64,000 nt of DNA, taken from assembly GCA_047967505.1 (NCBI GenBank), contig CM106539.1, one strand, 5' to 3'. Below, piece by piece: positions 60,501-64,000 of the stretch. The first letter of the stretch is position 1. Each line of letters starts with the position of its first letter. Under the pieces are notes generated by a model, which saw only the letters and a list, made by a program, of their open reading frames with translations, ran no database searches and was not told the DNA's origin. The position numbers and the translations under genes are program-made. This DNA is from Dipteris shenzhenensis. Lineage: Eukaryota > Polypodiophyta > Polypodiopsida > Gleicheniales.

Positions 60501-63359
60501 CACACCCACACATACTTGAGCATCCATTTATACAAAGTCTTCGTATTGAGTTTCTATCGGCACTCCGGAGGTAAAGGGCAGACTCAGCCTTGACGAAGGC
60601 TAGCACTAAAGGAGAAGGCTAATCAAAAGGTAGTCCAAAATCTCTTCATTCAAGCTACAACTGCTTGTGAAGTCTAAACGTTTTCATTTTAGTCTCTCCC
60701 CAACGAGCATCTAAATCTAAATCTAGCTGATAGGGCAACGCACCATTTAAGATAGAAAGAATTATCACAATACTAGCAGGCCGCAACTTGGACGAAAACT
60801 TCACAAGGTGAAATTTGCATGTCCGCTAATATGGCAGAAGCATATACCTAGATGAATCTAGGAACATTCCCAAACTCATCCTCTAAAAACACAACATAGT
60901 GCAGTTTCAATCTCATGATAGTCACTCACAAGGTTGAAAACCATAAACTCCATCATGCATAGCAGGGACTAGAGGGAAACATGTGTTTTACAACCATGCA
61001 CCACTTCACTGAAAATTGTACAAGGAACATGCGCTTTATAACAATGCATAGTTTCAAAATGACTCATTATGCTGAATACTGTTATAGCAGAATTCAGCCC
61101 GTGCAGCCACGTACCCCATGCAGTCTTAAGTGTCACACAAGTGTCTAGGTCCTCTTCCAACCACCTATTTACTCTCACAGTCTACTCATCTGTCTGCTGT
61201 ATTGACCCGAAATTGACCACCATAAATGTACTTCTTGATTGCATGTATGACAGCTAACACATAAATGGTAGCAAAGTTGTTCTTCATCTAGCTTACAACT
61301 TTCATAAGCTTATCATATCATGCTCTTGAATTAATACAGCTCCAATCCTTGTGCCACTTGCATCACCTTCTATGGTAAAGGGCTTAGAAAAATCTAAGCA
61401 AACAAGAACAGGAGCTCAATCTGAGCAAACAAGAATAGAAGCTGATATCAAGGCATGCTTCAAGACCTGGAAGCTTATTCTGCAATTTCCGTCTGGAAAA
61501 GTGCCTTTATAATAAGAAGTGCTGCAATAAAAGTATAATGCTTAATAAAACCCCTATAGAAAGGCGCAAGCCCAAGAAACCCCATTTAACTGAGTTGTAA
61601 TTTTAGGGCGTGGAGCAAAAGTTCATTCATGGCAAGTGAGGTGGCGCATCTTGCTCAATCGTCAGCAACAATGGAATTAGAGTGGACCCGAATAAGGTAC
61701 AATGTATAAAAGAATGGCTTTCACAAAGAGTTGGTGTGCCACAAATCTGATCATACGGCATGCTACGTCCCGCTATTTCAGAACTTGAAAATACTACCCA
61801 CTATTCCTGTAGTAAATGCATCATTGTTCATATTTGAACCAACATCATAGTCCATTTTTCTTTTTTTGCCTTTTTCTTAAAGTTGTACGCAATGAATATC
61901 AATATATTTTGTTGGAGCAAGCAATTTGCCAAATCTCACCTTATTAATGTTACAGCAAGAGCAATGTAAAGGGGTCCCACAACTTGCACTGCCTTGTCTA
62001 CAAAAATTTGGATCCTTAGTACAACAGAAGCCCACCTGCATGGACACACCGAATGCATAAAGCAGAAAGCACAGCAAATATAGTTGGGGACTCGGTGAAA
62101 TTCTACATCCTCAGGTTTCTATGATTTATTTTAGGAACGAGTAAATTCTAGAGCATCTCACCGGCTCCAAACACAAAATTCAACATGATCTGCAAAATCT
62201 TAAATATCCTCCCATTTCATACATCGAAGTTTATTAATGTAATCTGTATTGGTAGCACTTAACTACATGCATATAGGACGTAATCAATACTCTTTTCAAT
62301 GCATGTGCTAAAGACATGACTTGAATTTGTAAAAGAGCAACATGAAAATACTATAAACCAGCAATTCAAAAAATAATCACAAGACAGCTTAACAATAGCA
62401 AGAATGAATCAAAACAAAAGAACATGTGCGTGGTGACAACAATGAGGTAAGTTAAGGTATACCCATGTGAGTTAGCAACGTGGCCTCCAGGACCATTTGA
62501 CCTTGAGCGTTTCATAATTGTCTAGCATTACACCCATGCCCTAAATATGCCTACTACATTAGCGCACAGTAATAGGCTCATGGTCAAAGCTTGAGGTAAA
62601 ATTGAGCCTTCTATTTATAGTCATAAGCCTTGGAAATTTTAAGAGCCTAGAGTTTGACTTTCAAGAAATAATAAATTAGATGTAAGGCTTATGAATTCAT
62701 GGGGAAGTCCATTAACTTTTAACGCAACCTTAACCATGAGTTAAATTATGATTCATTCTATAGCTTGATTCTACTTAATTTAAGTGACGCATGTTCAGCA
62801 ACTGTAAAACTTGGCTTAGATTAGCTAGCTTTCATGTTTTTATCCTTTGGCCTTTGGTATTTCTTAGGAACGACCTACTTCATGTGCTTTCCTAATTGTG
62901 ATTCGCTCATTGCCCTCCAGAATTGACTGGTCTCCGATTAGCTCCTACACTCCGCCCGTGCCTTCCCACGTTGCAATTTGGCCCACAAGCCATTGTTTGT
63001 TAGTAACAGACTCGTCTGTGACAAGCATTAATACTAAGGTGGATCGATCTTTGTCGCATCGTCCCTTCACCCAACCCGCCAGGTCGTTAGACTCCAACAT
63101 GGTGGCACAATTGTTCCTACGGAGTAAAATATATAATGACGTCTCAACCCTTGACTTACGTAGTTCCAATTGTCAGCCAGTAGGTCTTAAAGTGTAAGTA
63201 AGACGTAATCAGTAAATTTTACCTCTTCTAAGTTACGCACAAAAATTTACTTCTAAGGTAGGACAGGAACTCACATAAACTGAAGGTGGCGAAAGAAGGA
63301 AGGAGCAGCCATGGGGGAGCTTCGCCGCTGCGATCCACAACGATTCGAAGTTGTCCCAT
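21086..63359 (-). CDS. DHHC-type protein S-acyltransferase (ZDHHC16-like), 11 exons over 42 kb
   Basis: This enzyme attaches palmitate to cysteines of membrane proteins, typically at Golgi, ER or plasma membrane. Eleven exons join in register into 1002 nt (334 codons) with no stop, each bordered by GT-AG. In the joined protein, the first membrane segment is about residues 33-58, the second about 70-92, and the DPG motif is 95-97. The cysteine-rich domain is 129-165, with C129, C132, H142, C143, C146, C149 and the DHHC core 154-157 (catalytic C157). Membrane segments three and four are about 172-192 and 205-234. TTID at 236-239 matches the TTxE motif with Asp for Glu. The NAYDLG (269-274) and PPKGNGIHF blocks resemble the ZDHHC16 C-terminus. 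The start at 63357-63359 has an upstream in-frame TAA. The last exon is unresolved. Confidence 0.88.
21797..21868 (-). CDS. DHHC gene exon 10 (TTxE-like motif, basic stretch)
   Basis: The borders are CTGTAG and GTAAAA. 24 codons: TTIDFYAY followed by five arginines and QARLEAREKGE. The basic run after the last helix fits the cytosolic side of the membrane. Confidence 0.9.
22363..22755. repeat. ~189-bp tandem duplication in intron 9-10
   Basis: Copies at 22363-22551 and 22552-22755 share ATTAAGCATCTATTTTGATAG and GAGATGGCCAG. The second copy carries a small insertion. Confidence 0.85.
23530..25240 (-). pseudogene. Ty1/copia RT and RNase H remnant
   Basis: Reading leftward from 25240, RT is at 25043-24423: YKARLAAKGYAQQQGIDFEE, DIKTAFLHG, ALYGLKQAP and an intact YVDD in LVLYVDDMLVIG. 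RNase H pieces with stops follow: LIYLCYTRRDLQYAVS near 24180, MECVWLRKLLADLY near 23900, TDSQSALAVAQNPVF and KHIEVHYHY near 23770. The end VPIEDNLADLFMKALPRP is near 23700. Integrase and gag are absent, so it is 5'-truncated. It lies in the 6.2-kb intron between DHHC exons 9 and 10, in the same orientation as the gene. Confidence 0.88.
25870..26530 (+). other. possible LINE ORF1-like zinc-knuckle remnant
   Basis: Near 26240-26290 one frame reads CLHCREMGHLARAFPC, a CCHC knuckle with the last cysteine displaced. It is preceded by weakly gag-like sequence. The flanking 26640-26960 is very C-rich and looks non-coding. Frame and family are uncertain. Confidence 0.3.
27984..28020. repeat. (GA)n microsatellite
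   Basis: About 18 GA units, ending 26 bases before the donor side of DHHC exon 9. The stretch 27300-27983 holds no recognisable gene. Confidence 0.9.
28046..28156 (-). CDS. DHHC gene exon 9 (fourth membrane segment)
   Basis: The borders are CATGCAG and GTTAGT. 37 codons: GDEEHTG, then a long hydrophobic helix ending FHVYLVTSAQ. Confidence 0.92.
28333..28400 (-). CDS. DHHC gene exon 8 (third membrane segment)
   Basis: The borders are TTCTGCAG and GTAAGT. It encodes FYMWIGCGYTMYMASIPLQ and ETD, ending in phase 0. Confidence 0.85.
28532..28585 (-). CDS. DHHC gene exon 7
   Basis: The borders are ATGATAG and GTATGT. It encodes WMHNCIGFYNYRFFFVF, the block that directly follows DHHCP in the family and begins the third membrane segment. 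Confidence 0.92.
29284..29612. repeat. two (CT)n microsatellites
   Basis: CT runs at about 29288-29323 and 29568-29609. The second directly precedes the LINE fragment. Confidence 0.9.
29630..30578 (+). pseudogene. LINE reverse transcriptase C-terminal fragment, copy 1
   Basis: The sequence reads DANDVVLLSSSTKG (the catalytic ADD reads AND), then VNLDKTKAMIFNTSQAAMRR and QQCFHSHFQDP followed by LLFDFLVRP. Several shifts occur. The same protein region is found in copy 2 at 33009. A dispersed repeat is inserted at 30579, and a short piece of the LINE resumes near 30890 (CPVYYEI-like). Confidence 0.78.
30579..30885. repeat. dispersed repeat R, copy 1 (inside LINE copy 1)
   Basis: It starts TATACCTAGATGATGAGTCC and includes GTGCAG-like TTGCAGTTTCAATCTCATGA and CACACCCACACATACTTGAG. 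It is more diverged than the other copies and splits the LINE right after GAGGGCA. Confidence 0.8.
31440..31785 (+). pseudogene. LINE endonuclease-RT linker fragment
   Basis: One frame reads YDDECKALRRHLKFAAKNN and EMPREYHRLVRRKKLDFIRW, the linker that precedes RT in plant LINEs. It ends abruptly at about 31785, where unrelated sequence begins (GGTAACATCCC). Confidence 0.7.
31786..32990. other. unrecognised insert-like stretch
   Basis: It has no convincing gene. It begins TAACATCCC and ends near TGGCGTCACAACGATCC, which resembles gypsy LTR borders. It is flanked by parts of the same LINE type on both sides, so a solo LTR is possible. Confidence 0.35.
33000..33908 (+). pseudogene. LINE C-terminal fragment, copy 2 (left part)
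   Basis: 151 open codons from 33009 (FRSHFQDPRTEGLLFDSLVR) continue with breaks to a zinc-knuckle-like CTLCNIQEVETEEHF near 33800-33850 and CPVYYEIRG. The sequence is cut at 33908 by an LTR element and resumes at 35903. Confidence 0.8.
33909..34209 (-). repeat. 3' LTR of the TRIM-like element
   Basis: 301 bp, TG...CA ends, next to the purine tract. Confidence 0.92.
34550..34903 (-). pseudogene. copia gag remnant inside the TRIM-like element
   Basis: The motifs SAWDEKNDKALVLIGVR and LLHHLDLTASAKETLDKLGN followed by IYATST match the copia UBN2 gag pattern. The strand agrees with the primer site. Upstream (34904-35590) is alanine/glutamine-rich without a known domain. Confidence 0.7.
35603..35897 (-). 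repeat. 5' LTR of the TRIM-like element
   Basis: 295 bp, adjacent to the primer-binding site at 35591-35602. Confidence 0.92.
35903..36010 (+). pseudogene. LINE copy 2 (right part, extreme C-terminus)
   Basis: The sequence continues RFLSYPNQRCLAGFIQEVVR and HYERILRSWR, ending at a TAG near 36007. It is the continuation of the fragment ending at 33908. Confidence 0.75.
36336..36600. repeat. (GAT)n and (CT)n microsatellites
   Basis: GAT repeats at about 36337-36366 and an uninterrupted CT run at about 36551-36598. A CA-rich stretch follows to about 36780. No gene is seen between 36010 and 37527. Confidence 0.9.
37528..37556 (-). CDS. DHHC gene exon 6: 29-nt microexon with the catalytic DHHC
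   Basis: The acceptor is CTGCTGCAG and the donor GTATCC. It encodes CILKMDHHC plus flanking part-codons, i.e. the whole catalytic core including C157. The phases (2 in, 1 out) match the neighbours. The following intron is 8942 nt. Confidence 0.9.
37694..37742 (-). CDS. DHHC gene exon 5 (zinc-binding part)
   Basis: A 49-nt exon with borders GACCAG and GTATCT. It encodes RKPKPPMTHHCHICR; the usual PPR-x-HHC reads PPM-T-HHC. Confidence 0.88.
39128..39612. repeat. dispersed repeat R, copy 2, with 13-bp TSD
   Basis: It is flanked by the perfect duplication TTATTCATATATA (39115-39127 and 39613-39625). A related empty-site sequence (TTATTCCTATATAGCTTGC) lies upstream near 39007. It includes TGACGTCATCAGCGCCCAAC and ends GATAGAAAGAA. 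It has no coding potential. Confidence 0.88.
40269..40353 (-). CDS. DHHC gene exon 4 (start of cysteine-rich domain)
   Basis: The borders are TTTAACAG and GTAAGTT; the intron before it is 88 nt. It encodes DVEQDPMNIGYRKE... ending in WCKS plus the first base of C132. Confidence 0.87.
40442..40607 (-). CDS. DHHC gene exon 3 (membrane segments 1-2, DPG motif)
   Basis: The borders are GTTTCAG and GTAAGT. It encodes the end of the first helix, a short loop (SIHNIYSVEG), the second helix and the conserved KTDPGSPPDF that precedes the cysteine-rich domain in this family. Confidence 0.92.
41640..41752 (+). pseudogene. short Ty1/copia RT fragment
   Basis: It reads VKLDIKTVFLHGDLQEEVY followed by ASQPPSF, the conserved RT block. 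It ends where the LINE poly(T) begins. Confidence 0.75.
43214..43608. repeat. dispersed repeat R, copy 3 (inside the LINE)
   Basis: The same start (TATACCTAGATGAATCC); it ends early at GTGAAGTCTAT. A possible 6-bp target duplication AAGTAT lies at 43208-43213 and 43609-43614. Confidence 0.85.
44453..44971 (-). pseudogene. LINE reverse transcriptase core
   Basis: 172 open codons hold QWRPITLLGTLYKILAKAI, QTGFIHGRSIFDNIF and LLLDFEKAHDRVDWGFL (first catalytic Asp). The second catalytic site reads LADDTAVFLDA near 44290-44330, after breaks. This enzyme copied LINE RNA at the target site. Confidence 0.88.
45070..45981 (+). repeat. left LTR of the 3.9-kb element
   Basis: It contains a TATAAAAGC promoter-like site near 45448 and is followed by the primer-binding site. 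Confidence 0.93.
45982..45995 (+). other. initiator-Met tRNA primer-binding site
   Basis: TGGTATCAGAGCCC lies immediately 3' of the left LTR, the usual plant LTR-element arrangement for priming minus-strand DNA. Confidence 0.9.
46207..47110 (+). pseudogene. copia gag with zinc knuckle, one internal stop
   Basis: It begins MSTSTASSAPALPSSSPSF, then the gag signature KLDGTNYPIWKVKIRSHL and the UBN2-type block VEAWVTLKDLYETDNTSRIL and LLQHQLYNLDM. After 265 codons a TAG (47002-47004) interrupts a lysine-rich stretch. The same frame continues directly into a perfect CCHC knuckle CFYCNTPGHFAKDC. This protein packages element RNA. Confidence 0.9.
47111..48192 (+). CDS. unrecognised ORF in the position of pol
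   Basis: It continues the gag frame for about 350 codons (ATG at 47128) and ends inside the right LTR. The expected protease signature (W-x-VDSGA) is absent, although MSDIEMWVDEESDAF sits where it should be. WYVLDILHLSLYSMLW faintly resembles the region after a copia protease. Nothing resembles integrase, RT or RNase H. The last part (RRVGIGLRCVGERGC) resembles common copia polyprotein ends, so internal deletion of pol with in-frame joining is likely. A long open frame in an otherwise defective element is notable. Confidence 0.5.
48094..48985 (+). repeat. right LTR of the 3.9-kb element
   Basis: It carries a 9-base insertion (CGCATTAAT region near 48225) and lacks short segments relative to the left LTR. 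Confidence 0.93.
48990..49410 (-). pseudogene. LINE pre-RT linker region
   Basis: The frame reads RPTYVWIQERLATAA, then FWTQIGGRVNKHFFSTLGF and RHSRESVSQLIHSGGILQTD, the usual region between endonuclease and RT. It is the other side of the LTR-element insertion. Confidence 0.72.
49411..50560. other. no supported gene
   Basis: Mixed sequence with short frames only. A GGGGGGAAGGGGGGG-like tract is near 49876. Confidence 0.4.
50569..51138 (-). pseudogene. Ty3/gypsy-type gag fragment
   Basis: The frame contains LEGMALAWYRTLSSGVKNDW and a KRFGV...QLDQLCQLEGESVKGF segment typical of retrotransposon gag. One in-frame TGA near 50917 separates it from WSKYKAAVARAV and LKLNRFVVAGLEPQLRRKAQ. No pol follows on this strand before 49.4 kb. 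Confidence 0.78.
52420..52760 (+). pseudogene. Ty3/gypsy RNase H fragment
   Basis: AVRKFTSYLLPKSFIFQADS, then KFVKWLAELQEFQFTFM and ATLADLLTRKE match the end of gypsy RNase H. The orientation is opposite to the surrounding gypsy pieces. The stretch 51140-52420 holds no recognised gene. Confidence 0.72.
53167..53800 (-). pseudogene. Ty3/gypsy integrase C-terminal and chromodomain-like region
   Basis: 204 open codons: ANIRQAMDRAKAYADENR, KLSPRYCGPWLILKRIGKVA, YKLELP and VHPVFHVSRLKKCL. A chromodomain-like end follows: PARILDRGTMQVRNRKIPMV and WHGLPLSEATWE. Chromodomains direct insertion to marked chromatin. The integrase catalytic core is missing; gag follows within about 60 bases upstream. 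Confidence 0.87.
53840..55452 (-). pseudogene. Ty3/gypsy gag with two frameshifts
   Basis: The start MSATLNKRFDQFKRSQIYDG includes a run of seven Asp from an ATC repeat. The frame shifts near 55190, where the capsid part begins (KIILPKFKGDSTSPEELEKW, YAHSWWRHLQQEGLTF, FNAWDEFKAEMFKTF). It shifts again near 54440, and a zinc-binding CYLCGEKWTPEHRNVC follows near 54290. The end of this gag abuts integrase C-terminal sequence, so protease, RT, RNase H and the integrase core are deleted. Confidence 0.85.
56622..56633 (-). other. primer-binding site complement of the gypsy element
   Basis: GCTCTGATACCA on the plus strand equals TGGTATCAGAGC on the minus strand, upstream of the gag start at 55452. 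A 5' LTR should lie to its right (from about 56635), but its length is not clear. Confidence 0.65.
56830..57600 (+). pseudogene. Ty1/copia integrase C-terminal fragment
   Basis: It reads LGLEAIMCSAYVLNRC-like sequence, then PPFEAWYGNKPSVAHFQVFG and KFIFAGYCFESKGYRLYHP followed by TKRIIASRDVVF. The catalytic residues are not included. It ends shortly after 57600, near LTR-like sequence. Confidence 0.85.
57890..58830 (-). pseudogene. related Ty1/copia integrase fragment, opposite orientation
   Basis: From right to left: GKMQRASFEKMDQLKLVENC near 58790, MEMARCMLK near 58420, VIMCPTYVLNRC near 58370, KLDEKAVK near 58190 and ESKGYRFYHPSSRGII near 58160. It shares MEMAR-x-MLK and ESKGYR-x-YHP with the plus-strand copy at 56830. 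The two run toward each other. Confidence 0.8.
59760..60282 (-). pseudogene. Ty3/gypsy integrase C-terminal fragment
   Basis: The sequence reads EDGNYVFLRLHKSNYASLK, then KLAHVYYGLYKFLKKIGNVT, YELERPLSSRIHVFHNS and LKKYLGP. It is a lineage different from the copy at 53167. Repeat R is inserted upstream at 60283. Confidence 0.82.
60283..60761. repeat. dispersed repeat R, copy 4 (full length)
   Basis: 479 bp, nearly identical to the copy at 39128 and with the same GATAGAAAGAA end. It interrupts a gypsy remnant. Confidence 0.9.
60843..60972. repeat. dispersed repeat R, copy 5 (truncated)
   Basis: It holds the first 130 bp of the family and stops at AGCAGGGACTAG. It lies 81 bp after copy 4 in the same orientation. 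Confidence 0.88.
61000..61760 (-). pseudogene. degenerate Ty3/gypsy RT/RNase H
   Basis: FSKPFTIEGDASGTRIGAVL and LIQEHD (about 61320-61400) are the start of gypsy RNase H. LKHALIS-like and GFLGL-like pieces lie to the right. Frames are heavily broken. Confidence 0.7.
61940..61997 (-). CDS. DHHC gene exon 2 (start of first membrane segment)
   Basis: The acceptor is TTTGTAG and the donor GTGAGA. It encodes KAVQVVGPLYIALAVTLI, a hydrophobic run that continues seamlessly into exon 3 (AG|T, Ser48). The next intron is 21,332 nt. Confidence 0.82.
61998..63274. other. DHHC gene intron 1, no other gene seen
   Basis: 1277 nt between exons 1 and 2, AT-rich on the left half. No repeat or TE motif is recognised. 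Confidence 0.6.
63275..63359 (-). CDS. DHHC gene exon 1 (start codon)
   Basis: This exon encodes MGQLRIVVDRSG... to ...FATFSL plus one base, then GTGAGT. Its phase fits exon 2 exactly (T|AC, Tyr29). An in-frame TAA lies four codons upstream of the ATG. Confidence 0.75.
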
Positions 63360-64000
63360 CAACTCAGCTTATCAGGAGTTTCTCAAACAAGCAACTTATT
63401 TCATATTATTTCATATTATATACTTTTGCTTGGGACGTTATTGCCCTTAAATTCAATAATTCATATTGAGAAACTTCCTTTTTTTCTTTTGTGCCTTTTT
63501 GGCCCTCCAAGGGTCTTAGGGTCGTGGATTTTTTGGGGGGTTGGGTTAGGAAAACCGTTTTTATTGTGTAGGCGGTCGATTTTGACCAGGTTAGTGGTGT
63601 GGTGAGGTTAGGTTAGGGTTTCGGTATTTAGGGTAGTGGGGGTTGTTGTAGTTAGGACACCATCTTGTTTTGTTGTTCATTGGCCTCTGCAAATGTTCTG
63701 TTGACCGTCGCTTCTCTTCTTGGCTCGCTTCTCTTGCGCGCTTCATCCCGTGCTTTGTGCTCTTCATTGCGTGCTTGTGAATCCCCAAAACAATTGCACC
63801 AGCAGCTCGTTTCTTTATCTAAATCCCCGAGATGTTTTGAGGTGCAATAGGTTGTTGTTGCATGTCGATGCAGTGGGGAATATTAAAAGGGCCTTCTAGA
63901 AGACAATAGTGTTGTCGTGTCTTGGTCTGTACATGCGATCACATGTCGGGTCTTCGAGAGGATGTCGTGTCGCTGGTTCCTGTCTCAACCTGTGTATGTG
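63360..64000. promoter_or_regulatory. 5' flank of the DHHC gene
   Basis: The sequence directly upstream of the start codon on the minus strand. It holds an AT-rich stretch (63390-63480), then a G/T-rich part with GGTTAGGGTTT-like motifs near 63605. I see no decisive TATA box and no convincing divergent gene. Confidence 0.4.

Noticed and set aside
63351-63605. 84-codon plus-strand ORF near the right end
   Set aside because: It overlaps the minus-strand exon 1 and 5' flank of the DHHC gene, has no recognisable domain and an unremarkable composition.
63600-63640. Telomere-like GGTTAGGGTTT motifs
   Set aside because: Only two or three imperfect units, not a tandem TTTAGGG array. At most a short interstitial or promoter motif.
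1-64000. Bacterial-style operons, CRISPR arrays, rRNA or tRNA genes
   Set aside because: None seen. The initiator-Met tRNA-like 12-mers are retroelement primer sites, not tRNA genes.

Overview
This is a nuclear segment of a large-genome land plant. The evidence is spliceosomal GT-AG introns up to 21 kb, Ty1/copia, Ty3/gypsy and L1-like LINE remnants nested in one another, plant-type initiator-Met tRNA primer sites, and long CT/GA microsatellites. A fern or another plant with TE-bloated introns fits best, but the species cannot be fixed from sequence alone.

Left part (1-17 kb). Positions 1-380 hold an open exon on the minus strand that runs off the window edge. From about 470 to 4265 there is a ~182-bp satellite organised as a three-monomer higher-order repeat of ~547 bp. 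It abuts a nearly complete Ty1/copia element (4266-9256) that has lost its 5' LTR and primer site. A 1.3-kb, extremely G-rich minisatellite (9257-10560) follows. Positions 11180-15777 carry a plus-strand multi-exon gene made of three tandem Ulp1/C48-like cysteine protease modules that share intron positions; every module is damaged in a different way. A 150-aa hypothetical ORF sits at 16558-17010 behind ~60-70-bp tandem repeats.

Right part (about 21-63.4 kb). The main host gene is on the minus strand and is easily missed because its exons are 29-225 nt long. It is a DHHC-type protein S-acyltransferase (ZDHHC16-like architecture). I reconstructed eleven exons in register, from an ATG at 63357-63359 to a donor at 21086: 1002 nt, 334 codons, no stop, with all intron phases compatible. 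The conserved pieces are the DPG motif, the cysteine-rich domain, the DHHC catalytic core (on its own 29-nt microexon), a TTxE-like motif and the C-terminal conserved block. Only the last exon is unresolved.

Nearly everything else from 21 to 63 kb is inserted into this gene's introns. The insertions include copia and gypsy pol/gag remnants and LINE fragments. A 2-kb non-autonomous LTR element (33909-35897, TSD ATAGT) lies inside one LINE. A 3.9-kb copia-derived element with gag and an unrecognised ORF in place of pol (45070-48985, TSD AAAGG) lies inside another LINE. A dispersed ~485-bp repeat family (five copies, one with a 13-bp TSD) is scattered through the introns. A degenerate gypsy RT/RNase H segment (18.7-19.7 kb) lies just beyond the 3' end of the gene.

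No rRNA, tRNA, CRISPR or operon-like feature was found. The functional content is therefore one apparently intact host gene, one small unknown ORF, a decayed protease array, one edge exon, and layered retroelements that also give relative insertion ages.
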